Positions 25,765 to 34,617 of a DNA stretch of 64,000 nt are shown here, piece after piece. Position numbers and translations under genes: made by a program. Below the pieces are notes generated by a model, which was not told the origin of the DNA, made no database searches, and worked only from the letters and a program-made list of their open reading frames with translations. Source of the DNA: Streptomyces sp. R33 (GTDB lineage: Bacteria > Actinomycetota > Actinomycetes > Streptomycetales > Streptomycetaceae); NCBI RefSeq assembly GCF_041200175.1, contig NZ_CP165727.1:1364001-1428000 (forward strand), read 5' to 3'. Every line of letters starts with the position of its first letter. Position 1 is the stretch's first letter.

Positions 25765-26199
25765 CTAGTGCGAGACGCAGAGCTCATTGCCTTCCGGATC
25801 GGCGATCGTGGTCCAGGTGTAGGGGCCCTGACGACCGTCGTGCAGGTGCCGGGCGCCCTTGGCGATCAGGCGCTGCACGACCTCCTGCGGGTTGTCGGAG
25901 CCGGTGCGGACGTCCAGGTGGACGCGGTTCTTGACCTTCTTCGGCTCGGGGACGAGCTGGAAGAGGACGCGGGGTGCGCGCTCGATCCCGTCGGGGTGGC
26001 GGATGCCGGCGCCGGCCTTCCAGACGAGGGCTCCGCGGTGGGTGGTGGTGTCGTCCTCGGTGGCCTGGCCTTCGGCGACCATCTTGCGGATGAACTCTTC
26101 GTCGATCGGCTCCACTTCCCAGCCGAGGGCGTCGGCCCACCAGTCGGCGAGCGCATGCGGGTCGGCGGAATCGATGGTCACCTGGAACGTGTATGCCAT
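25765..26199 (-). CDS. VOC family protein (glyoxalase-like)
   Basis: A 144-residue vicinal-oxygen-chelate protein. It opens with FQVTIDSADPHALADWWADALGW, contains the metal-ligand region NRVHLDVRTGS, and closes with TTIADPEGNELCVSH, the usual end of the second beta-alpha-beta module. Family members include glyoxalases, dioxygenases and antibiotic-binding proteins; nothing here points to one substrate. Start ATG 26199. It is divergent from the response regulator gene. Confidence 0.88.
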   Translation of the reverse strand: MAYTFQVTIDSADPHALADWWADALGWEVEPIDEEFIRKMVAEGQATEDDTTTHRGALVWKAGAGIRHPDGIERAPRVLFQLVPEPKKVKNRVHLDVRTGSDNPQEVVQRLIAKGARHLHDGRQGPYTWTTIADPEGNELCVSH

Positions 26200-26334
26200 G
26201 GGGCGACCCTACTGACGGCCACTGACAGTCGCCACGCGGCAAGGGAGTGTCGTCGACCCGGGTCGTTCGGTCGATGCCGCTCCTGCGGCGGGTACGGTTT
26301 CTGCCGGAAGTCCCTTTCCGAACGGGGTTCGCGC

Positions 26335-27024
26335 ATGGAATTCGGCCACGTGGGGCGGGTGGTCGTCGCCGACGACGAGCCCGTGGTCCGCAGGGGGCTG
26401 CGGACGTCCGTGGAATCGACCGGTGAATTCCATGTGGTGGCCGAGGCCGCCGACGGGCACGAGGCCGTCGAGGCCGTACGGACCCATCTGCCGGACATCC
26501 TGCTGCTGGACATCCACATGCCGCGGATGAGCGGGCCGGAGGCGACGGCGGCGCTGCGCTCACCCGATTCGGGTGCCGTCGTGCACATCGTCGTCACGAC
26601 GGGCGTCGGGCTGGACGCGGACGTGGAGCAGGCCCTGGCGCTCGGCGCGGACGCCTTCCTCCCCAAGGGCGCCCCGCGGGAGGAAGTGCTCGCCGCCCTG
26701 CGCGCGGTGCAGGAGGGCGATGCCGCGCTGTCCCCGCAGGTGCTGCGGCACGTTCTGGACGCCCTGGGCACCCCCGCCGCGGCGCAGCGCCGGCAGGCGC
26801 GGGAGCGGCTGGACGTCCTGTCGGCGCGGGAGGCCGAAGTGCTGGGCCTGGTCGCCGAGGGGTTGACGAACCGCGAGATCGGCGAGCGGCTGCAGCTGGC
26901 GCAGGAGGAGGTGAAGGACCGGATCGGCCTGATGCTGGCCGAGCTGGACGCCGCGAACCGGCTGCAGCTCGCGCTCCTGGCGCATACCGCCGCCGGTCCG
27001 GAGGCGGAGGGTGCGCCGCAGTGA
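26335..27024 (+). CDS. NarL-type response regulator
   Basis: A 229-residue two-domain regulator. The receiver (7-125) has the acidic pair ADDEPVVRRG, the phospho-acceptor Asp in DILLLDIHMPRMSG and the lysine in FLPKGAPREEVL. The LuxR-type helix-turn-helix (about 160-215) reads LSAREAEVLGLVAEGLTNREIG. No sensor kinase is encoded next to it, so it is an orphan here. Its stop overlaps the GTG start of the DUF1275 gene (GTGA), so the two are coupled. The degenerate recognition helix (LAQEEVKDRIGLMLAELD) departs from the usual TVKTH pattern. Confidence 0.88.
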   Translation: MEFGHVGRVVVADDEPVVRRGLRTSVESTGEFHVVAEAADGHEAVEAVRTHLPDILLLDIHMPRMSGPEATAALRSPDSGAVVHIVVTTGVGLDADVEQALALGADAFLPKGAPREEVLAALRAVQEGDAALSPQVLRHVLDALGTPAAAQRRQARERLDVLSAREAEVLGLVAEGLTNREIGERLQLAQEEVKDRIGLMLAELDAANRLQLALLAHTAAGPEAEGAPQ

Positions 27025-27740
27025 GGGCCGCCGCCCGGCGCGGGTTCCTGCGGCCGCTGGCCGCGCTGCTCTTCCCGCCGGGGCCGGAGGGCGGGAGCGG
27101 GCCGCACGGGGTGCTGCCGACGCTCCTGGTCGGGCTGACCTTCGTGAGCGGGGTGGTCGACGCGGTGACCTTCCTCGGGCTCGACCACGTCTTCGTCGCC
27201 AACATGACCGGCAACGTGGCCTTCCTCGGGTTCGCGCTCGCCGGGGACCGCGAGCTGTCGGCCACCGCCTCCCTGCTGGCCCTCGCCGCCTTCCTGGCCG
27301 GTGCGACGGCCGCCGGGCGGCTGCGCCGCGGCCGGGAGCCGGTGCGGATGTTCGCGCCACTGGTGGCGGTGCAGGCCGTACTGATGGCCGCGGCGCTCGC
27401 GCTGACGGCGGGCGGGTCCGGGCCGCTGCCGGTCGTGGGGCTGCTCGCGCTCGGCATGGGCCTGCAGAACGCCGTCGTGCTGAGGCTGGCCGTGCCCGAC
27501 CTGACAACCACCGTCGTCACCCGGACGCTGACGGGCCTGGCCGCCGAGCCATGGGACCGGAGCGCCGTACGACGGCTCGTGTCGGTGGCGGTGCTGTTCT
27601 GCGGGGCCCTGGCGGGCGGGCTGCTGACGCTCCACCACGGATCCCACTGGGCCCTGGCGCTGGCGGTGGCGCTGCTCCTCTCGATCGCGGCGGCGGGCGC
27701 GGTGACGGCCGCCGAGCGGGCGGGCCCCGAGGGCCGTTAG
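27021..27740 (+). CDS. DUF1275 (YoaK) family membrane protein
   Basis: A 239-residue protein with about six transmembrane helices and the YoaK-family signature GVVDAVTFLGLDHVFVANMTGN near residue 45. A second conserved segment is ALGMGLQNAVVLRLAVPDLTTTVVT. The family is widespread and has no established function. It is translationally coupled to the response regulator (GTGA overlap), which suggests joint expression. It converges on the TDT transporter gene, the two stop codons overlapping at 27737-27740. Confidence 0.88.
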   Translation: MRAAARRGFLRPLAALLFPPGPEGGSGPHGVLPTLLVGLTFVSGVVDAVTFLGLDHVFVANMTGNVAFLGFALAGDRELSATASLLALAAFLAGATAAGRLRRGREPVRMFAPLVAVQAVLMAAALALTAGGSGPLPVVGLLALGMGLQNAVVLRLAVPDLTTTVVTRTLTGLAAEPWDRSAVRRLVSVAVLFCGALAGGLLTLHHGSHWALALAVALLLSIAAAGAVTAAERAGPEGR

Positions 27741-28708
27741 CGCTCCCGCCGGGTGCCGGAGTGGGTGAACACCAGGGCGGCGCAGGTCAGCAGCCATGCG
27801 CCCACGGCGATCCAGAGCAGGACCTCGCCCAGCGGCTGCAGCCGTCCCACCCCGGTGGGGCCGGCCGCCGAGAGGCAGGCGGTGGCCGTCATTCCGAGGG
27901 GGAAGACGGTCGCCCAGCGCCGGATGTCGTAATGCGGCCGCCACCGGCGCAGTTCGGCGGCCAGCAGGAGCACGTACCAGCAGAGGGACAGGGCGAGCGT
28001 CACCAGCGTGGCCGTACGCAGCGCCGCGTGGGCCGAACCGGTCCACACGGGTGAGGCCGTGAGCTTCGATCCCGCCAGCGCCGAGATGGCCAGTGCGCCG
28101 CCGGCCACCCAGTGGTCGCCCGCGCCCCGCACCACCTCGCGGAAGTCGAAGTGGAAGAGGGCCACCGCGTACAGCAGCAGGCCGAGGCAGAAGGCGGCCA
28201 GCGCCGCCCGGGCGAGCCAGTCGCGGTGGACGGCGGCGGCGAGGATCGCCGACAGGACGGCGATCCCCTGGGTGGCCACGCAGACGAGGAACGCGGCCCC
28301 GGGCATCCGGTGTTTCCAGTGCAGTACGACGGCGAGCAGCAGCCAGGGCCACAGCACCGTGGCGAGCACCAGCAGGGCGGCGGCGAGGCCCTGCCACCCC
28401 AGCAGGGAGAAACGGCAGCCGAGTACGGTCGTTGCGGCCACGGCCGTCAGGGCGGCCGGGGTGTCCGCCTCGGCCCGGAAGCGGCCCCGATCGCCCACGA
28501 GCCGGGTGGTGAAGCCGGCGGCGAGTACGAGCCACAGCGCCGCGGTGAGGACCAGCGCGGCCAGGGACAGCGCTTCGGCCCCGATCAGGTGCAGGCCGAC
28601 GGAGAGGATGCCGGCGGCCAGGACGGCGGCGCCCGCGGCCGGCGGCAGTCCCGTCCAGCATCGGCGGCCGGGCAGGGGGAACACCTGGTTCACCCTGCCA
28701 GCGGACAC
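27737..28708 (-). CDS. TehA/Mae1-like (TDT) membrane transporter
   Basis: About 323 residues and ten hydrophobic segments, consistent with the tellurite-resistance/dicarboxylate transporter (TDT) family, anion channels such as TehA and SLAC1. Segments such as VLATVLWPWLLLAVVLHWKH and FHFDFREVVRGAGDHWVAGGALAIS match the family layout. Actual substrate is unknown (C4-dicarboxylates, sulfite or other anions). The start is uncertain: GTG 28708 or GTG 28693, neither with a strong ribosome site. Confidence 0.75.
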   Translation of the reverse strand: MSAGRVNQVFPLPGRRCWTGLPPAAGAAVLAAGILSVGLHLIGAEALSLAALVLTAALWLVLAAGFTTRLVGDRGRFRAEADTPAALTAVAATTVLGCRFSLLGWQGLAAALLVLATVLWPWLLLAVVLHWKHRMPGAAFLVCVATQGIAVLSAILAAAVHRDWLARAALAAFCLGLLLYAVALFHFDFREVVRGAGDHWVAGGALAISALAGSKLTASPVWTGSAHAALRTATLVTLALSLCWYVLLLAAELRRWRPHYDIRRWATVFPLGMTATACLSAAGPTGVGRLQPLGEVLLWIAVGAWLLTCAALVFTHSGTRRER

Positions 28709-28804
28709 CGGCCGCCCGCGGCCCGCGAGCGCGGTGGGCCATTGGGCCCACAGGGCCGCGCGGGCCGGACGCGATCCGGCCCGCGGGCGGGGCGTGCGCG
28801 GCCC

Positions 28805-28833
28805 TTGACTTCCCCGGGCGGCTGCCGGACTCT
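28805..28833 (+). promoter_or_regulatory. Candidate promoter giving a leaderless SDR transcript
   Basis: TTGACT (28805-28810) and GACTCT (28828-28833) are 17 bases apart. A start point about 7 bases later would fall at or next to the ATG at 28842, which has no ribosome site; a leaderless mRNA would explain this. Confidence 0.4.
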
Positions 28834-28841
28834 CTGCGCTC

Positions 28842-29573
28842 ATGGGACAGCTCGACGGCAAGGTCGCGGTGATCACGGGCGGGTCGGCCGGCATCGGACT
28901 GGCGACGGCGCACCGGTTCGTGCGGGAGGGTGCCCGGGTGTTCGTCTCCGGGCGTCGCGAGGCCGAACTCGCGGCGGCCGTGGAGGAGTTGGGGAGTGGA
29001 GCCGTAGGCGTGCCGGGTGACGTCACCAAGGCGGCGGACCTCGACCGGCTGTTCGCGGCGGTCGCGGCCGAAGGCCGGGCGATCGACGTCCTGGTGGCGA
29101 ACGCGGGCGGCGGGAAGGCGGGCGGCGTCGCCGAGTTCACGCAGGAGCAGTTCGACACCGTCTCGGACCTGAACTTCCGCGCGCCCTTCTTCACCGTGCA
29201 GCGGGCGCTGCCGCTGTTCGGGGAGCGCGGTTCGGTCATCCTGGTCGGCTCGACCGCGGGCTCGGCGGGGTCCACCCGGTTCGGCGTCTACGGCGCCGCG
29301 AAGGCGGCCGTACGGTCGATGGCGCGCAGCCTGGCGCTGGAGCTCGCGGGGCGCGGGATCCGGGTGAACGCGCTCAGCCCCGGTCCGATCGACACTCCCG
29401 CTCTGGGCCGGGCGCCCGCCGCCATCCTGGAGGAGGTGACGTCCGGGGTGCCGCTGGGCCGGACCGGCCGCCCGGAGGAAGTGGCCGCGGCGGCCCTGTT
29501 CCTCGCCTCGGAGGAGAGCAGCTACATCACCGGCATCGAGCTGTTCGTGGACGGCGGAGCCGCCCAGGTCTGA
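28842..29573 (+). CDS. Short-chain dehydrogenase/reductase (SDR)
   Basis: A 243-residue classical SDR. The cofactor motif is TGGSAGIGLATA (residues about 12-23), the NAG-type strand end is VLVANAGGG, the catalytic Ser lies in ILVGSTAGSAGS and the Tyr-Lys pair in YGAAKAAV. The C-terminal half has the usual NALSPGPIDTP and the closing ITGIELFVDGG. An Arg in VSGRREAELA after the second strand suggests NADP(H). The substrate is unknown. No ribosome site is seen before the ATG; a promoter-like sequence just upstream suggests a leaderless transcript. Confidence 0.9.
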   Translation: MGQLDGKVAVITGGSAGIGLATAHRFVREGARVFVSGRREAELAAAVEELGSGAVGVPGDVTKAADLDRLFAAVAAEGRAIDVLVANAGGGKAGGVAEFTQEQFDTVSDLNFRAPFFTVQRALPLFGERGSVILVGSTAGSAGSTRFGVYGAAKAAVRSMARSLALELAGRGIRVNALSPGPIDTPALGRAPAAILEEVTSGVPLGRTGRPEEVAAAALFLASEESSYITGIELFVDGGAAQV

Positions 29574-29631
29574 CCCACCGCACGACGCGCACCCGCCGCA
29601 GGACTCGCACGATTCACCGCGCCGCCCGTGC

Positions 29632-30432
29632 TCAGGGCGTCCAGGGCTCCTCCCGGGCGGCCGTGACGGTGAACATCGCCCCTTCGGGGTCGCGCAGGGT
29701 GACCCAGCGGTCGGTGGCGCTCGAGACGACCGTCGACAGGGGGGTACCGCCGGCCGCGGTGGCCGCCTCGATGGCCTCGTCGAGGTCCGGGACGCGGAAG
29801 TAGACGTGCCAGCGGGGCCTGGTCTCCGGTGCGTGCGCCGCCGTCTCGCTGATCCCGCCGTCCAGGCGGGCGACGGGCTCGCCCGCCTGCCGCAGGACGA
29901 CCTGGTCGTTCTCGTAGGAGACCTCGCAGCATCCGGCACGGCCGGTGGCCCACTCCAGCACCTCGCCGTAGAAGATCGCCGCCTCGAAGGCGTCCCTCGT
30001 CCGCAGCTCCAGCCAGGCGGGCGCCGGGCCGCGGCCCACGCGCCAGTCGGCCGACACCCCGCCGGCCCAGATGCCGAAGACCGCGCCGTCCCGGTCGGCG
30101 ACCAGCGCGCCGCGGCCGCCCGAGGGGAAGGAGACCGGACCCACCGCGACGGTGCCGCTGCGCTCGCGGATGCGGTCCGCGGCCACGTCGGCGTCGTCGA
30201 CCGCGAAGTACGGGGTCCACGCCACGGCGACCGGCAGGTCCGCGGTCAGCGTCCCGATGCCGGCGACCGGCACTCCGTCCAGCTCGGCGACCGTCCACCC
30301 CTCGCCGAGCCGCGCGGGCCGGAATTTCCAGCCGAGGACCGCGCCGTAGAACTGCTGGCTCCCCTGGAGATCGCGGGCCATCAGGCTGACCCAGCACGGG
30401 GCGCCGAAGACCTCCCTCGTAGAAATCTCCAC
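29632..30432 (-). CDS. Two-domain VOC family protein
   Basis: A 266-residue protein of two tandem VOC modules (about 5-120 and 135-260). Each has the pattern of a WxSLMARDLQGSQQFYGAVLGW-type helix start and a closing strand with a glycine-rich turn: GRGALVADRDGAVFGIW and RWVTLRDPEGAMFTV. Such proteins are usually annotated as glyoxalase/bleomycin resistance/dioxygenase superfamily; Streptomyces carry many, several as hydroxylase-associated or resistance proteins. Start ATG 30432. No neighbours indicate a pathway. Confidence 0.87.
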   Translation of the reverse strand: MEISTREVFGAPCWVSLMARDLQGSQQFYGAVLGWKFRPARLGEGWTVAELDGVPVAGIGTLTADLPVAVAWTPYFAVDDADVAADRIRERSGTVAVGPVSFPSGGRGALVADRDGAVFGIWAGGVSADWRVGRGPAPAWLELRTRDAFEAAIFYGEVLEWATGRAGCCEVSYENDQVVLRQAGEPVARLDGGISETAAHAPETRPRWHVYFRVPDLDEAIEAATAAGGTPLSTVVSSATDRWVTLRDPEGAMFTVTAAREEPWTP

Positions 30433-30515
30433 CGCTCACGCTCCGTCCGTCGTCCCGCTCATCCTCGCGTCCCGGCGGCTGCCCCGCACGTCGGCGAGGG
30501 GTCGCCGGGCAGGGG

Positions 30516-31619
30516 TCAGCCCCCTGTCACGGCGCCCTGCCCGGTGATCAGGTCGACGAGGGCCGTCATGCCCCCGTCCGCGAGCGCCCGGCGCTGCCGG
30601 TCCGCGGGGGTGCCCCGGCGCAGCAGGCGGTGCAGGAGGGAGCCCACCTCGCGCTCGTCCCCGGCCTCTTCCAGGGCGGGGGTGATGTACTGCATCAGCA
30701 GCGACAGCACGTCGCCGGCGCTGCGCAGCCGGTGGCCCTTCGGGTCCATGAGGGTGCTGTCCAGGCCGTGCCGGGCCGCATGCCACATGGCCGCCTGGAG
30801 CAGCTCTTGCGAGCAGTCGGGGGGTGCGATTCCGGCCTTCTCCTCGGCGATCGCGGTGCTGACCAGCGCACGGGCGATCCCGGCGAGCAGCACCGCGTCG
30901 CTCGCATCGAGCTGCACGTCCAGGCACCGCACCTCCAGGGTGGGGTAGCGCTCGGACAGCCTGGCCTGCCAGTAGAGCTGACCCCGGTCGGCGATCAGCC
31001 CTGCCTCCAGCAGCGCCTCGACGCGCTCCTCGTAGTCGGCGAGCGTACGGAAGAACGGGGTCGGGCCGCTGACCGGCCAGCGGCCGAAGACGATCGTGCG
31101 CCAGCTCGCGAATCCGGTGTCGCACCCGTCCCACAGCGGCGAGTTCGACGACATGGCCAGCAGCGTCGGGAGCCAGACGCGCAGCCGGTTCAGGGCCGCC
31201 ACGCCCATCTCCCGGTCGGGCACCGCCACGTGCACGTGCATGCCGTTGATCAGCTGCTCGTCGACCAGCCGGCAGGCCTCGTCCCGCATCTTGAGGTACC
31301 GCGGCTTCTGGGTGACCGGGACCGGCACCGCGTCGCGCAGGGGCGCCGCTGCGGAGCTGGCGAGACGGCAGCCGTACTCCTCGGCGGCGGAACCGAGCGC
31401 GTGCCGCAGCCGCAGCAGGTGGCCCGCGACCTCGTCCAGGTCCGTACAGACCGGTGTGGCGACCTCGACCTGGGCCTGGAGGAGCTCGTTCTGCACCTCG
31501 CCCTCGCCCACCCATGAGACGAGTCCCGCCGCGGCCCGCACCTCCTCCGCCCGCGCCACGGGCAGATGGGTGACGGGATCCAGCAGGACGTACTCTTCCT
31601 CAACCCCGACCGTGATCAT
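30516..31619 (-). CDS. Carboxylate-amine ligase (GCS2/YbdK family)
   Basis: A 367-residue ATP-dependent ligase of the glutamate-cysteine ligase type 2 family. It begins with the diagnostic [12 protein letters not shown]; later motifs are [29 protein letters not shown] (His pair) and [16 protein letters not shown]. Such enzymes join glutamate to an amine; YbdK has weak glutamyl-cysteine activity. ATG 31619 matches the family start. However an in-frame GTG at 31688 has a very strong ribosome site (GGAGGTGA, 5 bases), which would add 23 basic residues. Confidence 0.87.
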   Translation of the reverse strand: MITVGVEEEYVLLDPVTHLPVARAEEVRAAAGLVSWVGEGEVQNELLQAQVEVATPVCTDLDEVAGHLLRLRHALGSAAEEYGCRLASSAAAPLRDAVPVPVTQKPRYLKMRDEACRLVDEQLINGMHVHVAVPDREMGVAALNRLRVWLPTLLAMSSNSPLWDGCDTGFASWRTIVFGRWPVSGPTPFFRTLADYEERVEALLEAGLIADRGQLYWQARLSERYPTLEVRCLDVQLDASDAVLLAGIARALVSTAIAEEKAGIAPPDCSQELLQAAMWHAARHGLDSTLMDPKGHRLRSAGDVLSLLMQYITPALEEAGDEREVGSLLHRLLRRGTPADRQRRALADGGMTALVDLITGQGAVTGG

Positions 31620-31928
31620 GTCGCGCCGGACTCCTGCTCTCTTCGGGCTCCTCGACGCCTGTGACGCCGTCGGAAGGGCGATGCCCACCGGGTTCACCTC
31701 CTCGCGTACCCAAGGCCCCCGAGACGGTCGGCGCCCTCCGTCCGCGGTCCCGCCGGCCTGCTCCTGCCCCGCGGGGAGCGCCTCAAGCAGGAGAGGCGGC
31801 CCCCGCCTCGCGGGGCGGGCATTCGGCGGTTCCTTCGGGCGAATCTGGCTCCGGGTGCGTGGGGTACCGGATCCAGCGTGGCAGTTCACAGGGAAATGCA
31901 CCCATCGGGCCACCGGCAGAGGCGGTAC
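31620..31928. other. Intergenic region between divergent ligase and AI-2E genes
   Basis: 309 bases. The left third may encode the N-terminal extension of the carboxylate-amine ligase (GTG 31688 with GGAGGTGA). The remainder is GC-rich with local inverted repeats around 31772-31822 (for example CCCGCCTCGCGGGGCGGG) and holds both promoters. I see no other gene. Confidence 0.45.
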
Positions 31929-33140
31929 ATGACCAGGCGATCCGCGAGGCGGCCGGAGTCCCGCCCGGCCCGGGCGGGTACGGAGGGGTCTCGTACGGAG
32001 GGGTCTCGTACGGAGGGCCCGCGCGGCCGGGTGGCCGCCCGCCGCGCCCGGGCCCGCGGCCGCCGCCCGGGCGGGAGGCCCGCCGGGACGCCGTACGTGT
32101 CCTCGGTGTCGCCCCCGCTGCGGACGGCCGCGGACTACTCCTGGCGGCTGCTGGTGGTGGGCGCCGTCGTGTACACGGTGTTCATCGTGCTGGGGCGGTT
32201 CCACGAGGTCGGCGTGGCCGTCTTCCTCGGCCTGGTCGCCACCGCGCTGCTGCGCCCGGTGACCGATCTGCTGGCCCGTTGGATCCCCCGCTCCCTGGCG
32301 GTGGCCTGCTCACTCGTCGGCAGCATCGTGCTCGCGCTGGGTGCGCTCGCGTTCGTCGGCGAGACGGTGGCGGCGGAGTGGAACTCGCTGGTGGCGGAGT
32401 TCCGGGAGGGGCTGGACCGGCTCGAGCCGCTGCTGGAACGGCCGCCCCTGCGGCTGAGCCCGCATGCGCTGGGCGACCTGCGGGACCGGATCGGCGCGTA
32501 CCTCTCCAGCCATCGCGCGACCCTGCTCAGCACGGCCGTGACCGGCGCCGGGCGGCTGGTGCAGGCCCTGACCGTGGTGGCCCTGTCGGTGTTCTGCTCG
32601 GTCTTCTTCATCTACTCGGGTGACAGGCAGTGGCGCTGGCTGTGCTCGCAGTTCCCGCACGGTGCGCAGCAGCGCATCTCGGTCGCCGGCCGGGCCGCGT
32701 GGCGGACGTTCACCGGGTACACGCACGGCATCGTGCTCGTCGCCGCGACCAACGCGATCCTGGTGGGGATCGCACTGTTCGCGCTGGGCGTCCCGCTGGC
32801 GGTGCCGCTCGCGCTGTTGGAGTTCTTCGCGGCGTTCGTCCCGCTGATCGGCTCGCCGGTGGCCCTCGCGGTGGCCGTGGTGGTCGCGCTGGCCGCCAAG
32901 GGGCCGCTGGTCGCGGCTCTGGTGGTCTGCCTGATCGTGATCATCGGGCAGATCGAGGGGCACGTGCTGCACCCGATGCTGATGAGCTGGGCGGTGCGGC
33001 TGCACCCGGTGGTCGTGGCCCTGTCGGTGGTGGCGGGGGCCATCGCCGCGGGCGTGCTGGGCGCGGTGGTCGCGGTGCCCCTGGTCTCGGTCGTCTGGTC
33101 GGTGCGCCAGGCCCTGCGCTCTCCGCAGGCAGGGCCCTGA
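31929..33140 (+). CDS. AI-2E family transporter
   Basis: A 403-residue membrane protein of the AI-2E (PerM) family. After a basic, disordered N-terminus of about 60 residues with three repeats of GTEGSR-type sequence, eight helices follow. The family core [22 protein letters not shown] and the final [27 protein letters not shown] segment are clear. Members export autoinducer-2 or work as Na+/Li+(K+)/H+ antiporters. The ATG at 31929 is chosen over the one at 31878 because AGAGGCGG precedes it. A SigB-type sigma factor follows. Confidence 0.87.
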   Translation: MTRRSARRPESRPARAGTEGSRTEGSRTEGPRGRVAARRARARGRRPGGRPAGTPYVSSVSPPLRTAADYSWRLLVVGAVVYTVFIVLGRFHEVGVAVFLGLVATALLRPVTDLLARWIPRSLAVACSLVGSIVLALGALAFVGETVAAEWNSLVAEFREGLDRLEPLLERPPLRLSPHALGDLRDRIGAYLSSHRATLLSTAVTGAGRLVQALTVVALSVFCSVFFIYSGDRQWRWLCSQFPHGAQQRISVAGRAAWRTFTGYTHGIVLVAATNAILVGIALFALGVPLAVPLALLEFFAAFVPLIGSPVALAVAVVVALAAKGPLVAALVVCLIVIIGQIEGHVLHPMLMSWAVRLHPVVVALSVVAGAIAAGVLGAVVAVPLVSVVWSVRQALRSPQAGP

Positions 33141-33161
33141 GCTGCGGCTTCACAATGCACC

Positions 33162-33187
33162 GCTTCATGTCACCCGGACGGGGGTAT
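33162..33187 (+). promoter_or_regulatory. SigB-type promoter upstream of the sigma gene
   Basis: GCTT (33162-33165), 16 bases, then GGGTAT (33182-33187) fits the Streptomyces SigB-group pattern GNTT-N14-16-GGGTAT. The gene it precedes encodes a SigB-family factor, so autoregulation is likely. The perfect palindrome GGGGGT-ATA-ACCCCC (33180-33194) covers the -10 element and could be an operator. Confidence 0.55.
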
Positions 33188-33260
33188 AACCCCCGGGACA
33201 GCTCACGAGACGGCCGTGCCCCAGACCGCTGCGTCACGACCACCCGTCGGAGGAGCCGAG

Positions 33261-34094
33261 ATGCCGTACGCAGAAATCACCGAGGGCATTCCGCAGGACA
33301 CACTGAGTGTGAGCACCGGTGAGGCCCGGACGCTGTCGGGGGCGCTGTTCCACCGGCTGCGGGCCCTCGACGAGGGCAGTGCCGAGTATTCCTACGTACG
33401 CAACACCCTGGTCGAGCTCAACCTCAGCCTGGTGAAGTTCGCCGCCCGCCGGTTCCGCGGCCGGAGCGAGCCGATGGAGGACATCGTCCAGGTCGGCACG
33501 ATCGGCCTGATCAAGGCCATCAACCGGTTCGACCCGGAGCGCGGGGTGGAGTTCACCACCTTCGCGATGCCGACCATCGTCGGCGAGATCAAACGGTTCT
33601 TCCGCGACACGAGCTGGGCCGTCAAGGTGCCCCGGCGGCTTCAGGAGCTGCGGATCGACGCCGCCAAGGCGCACGACGCGCTGGAGCAGGACCTCGGCCG
33701 CGAGCCCACGGACGCCGAGCTGGCGGGGCGGCTGCACGTCACGCCCGAGGAGCTCGTGGAGGGGCAGAAGGCGGCGCACGCGTACTCCGCGCGCTCCCTG
33801 GACGCACCGGCACAGGAAGACGGCGACCGGAACGCGTACGCCGACCGGCCCTCGCTCGGCGAGGAGGAGGCGGCGTACGACACGATCGAGTGTCTGGAGT
33901 CGCTCAAGCCGATGCTGGCGGAACTTCCGGCGCGGGAGCGCACGCTGCTGTCGCTGCGCTTCGGCCACGGGCTGACGCAGTCGGAGATCGGCGAGCGGCT
34001 GGGGCTGTCGCAGATGCACGTATCGCGGCTGCTCAACCGGACGCTGACCGCTCTGCGGGCAGGCCTGCTGGAGGACGGGGCACCGGAGCCGTGA
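33261..34094 (+). CDS. SigB/SigF-family RNA polymerase sigma factor
   Basis: A 277-residue group 3 sigma factor. Region 2 is at about 60-130 (LVKFAARRFRGRSEPMEDIV, QVGTIGLIKAINRFDPERGV, FTTFAMPTIVGEIKRFFRD), region 3 at about 135-185 (VKVPRRLQELRI and LGREPTDAELAGRLHVT), and region 4 at about 215-270 (LPARERTLLSLRFGHGLTQS, GLSQMHVSRLLNR). It lacks region 1.1, as expected for stress or differentiation factors. CGGAGGAG lies before the ATG at 33261. Its last 62 bases overlap, tail to tail, an RsbW-like kinase gene. Confidence 0.93.
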   Translation: MPYAEITEGIPQDTLSVSTGEARTLSGALFHRLRALDEGSAEYSYVRNTLVELNLSLVKFAARRFRGRSEPMEDIVQVGTIGLIKAINRFDPERGVEFTTFAMPTIVGEIKRFFRDTSWAVKVPRRLQELRIDAAKAHDALEQDLGREPTDAELAGRLHVTPEELVEGQKAAHAYSARSLDAPAQEDGDRNAYADRPSLGEEEAAYDTIECLESLKPMLAELPARERTLLSLRFGHGLTQSEIGERLGLSQMHVSRLLNRTLTALRAGLLEDGAPEP

Positions 34095-34542
34095 GCGGCG
34101 CCGGGACTTCCGCCCACACCGTCTTGCCGGTCTGCCCGTCGGCGTAGGGCTCCCAGCCCCAGCTCCGGGCGAGCCGGTCCAGGACGAGCAGGCCGTGCCC
34201 GCCCGGCAGGGCGGAACCGGTCCTCCGCAGGCGACGGGGGTGCTCGGGGCTCCCGTCGCCGACCTCGATCCGCAGCCGCGCGGGGTTGCGGCGCAGCACC
34301 AGCGCGCGGGGCCCGCCACCGTGGATGCACGCGTTGCTCACCAGCTCGGATACCAGCAGCAGGACGTCCTCGGCGGCCTCCTGCCGGTCCGGGTCGTACG
34401 GATGCTGCGCGCCCGGCCCTCCGGTGGGCTCGTCGGTGATCCAGCGCCACTCGGTCAGCGCGTGGCGCGTGAAGTCCCGGCACCGGGTGACGGCTCCGTG
34501 CGTCCCGCCGCCGAGGAGCAGCGTGCGGGTCTCCTCGCTCAT
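34033..34542 (-). CDS. RsbW-like ATP-binding anti-sigma kinase
   Basis: A 169-residue HATPase_c protein of the RsbW/SpoIIAB type common in Streptomyces. The Bergerat fold shows the N box LLLVSELVSNACIHGGG, the G1 box IEVGDGSPEHP and the G2-type GGHGLLVLDRLARSWGW; the end TGKTVWAEV is typical. Proteins like this phosphorylate anti-anti-sigma factors and hold SigB-type sigma factors. It overlaps the SigB-family gene convergently by 62 bases. Partner identity is inferred from position. Confidence 0.85.
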   Translation of the reverse strand: MSEETRTLLLGGGTHGAVTRCRDFTRHALTEWRWITDEPTGGPGAQHPYDPDRQEAAEDVLLLVSELVSNACIHGGGPRALVLRRNPARLRIEVGDGSPEHPRRLRRTGSALPGGHGLLVLDRLARSWGWEPYADGQTGKTVWAEVPAPLTAPVPRPPAGLPAERSASG

Positions 34543-34617
34543 GGGAGCCGCCTACCCATGCCGGTGCAGAAGATGCGCAGGGTGCGCCCGGCTACCGGTG
34601 GGGCCGGCAGGGTCCCG

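Noticed and set aside
26178..29939. A 1253-residue open frame on the minus strand
   Set aside because: It runs antisense to the response regulator, DUF1275 and SDR genes and shows only low-complexity Arg/Pro/Ala sequence.
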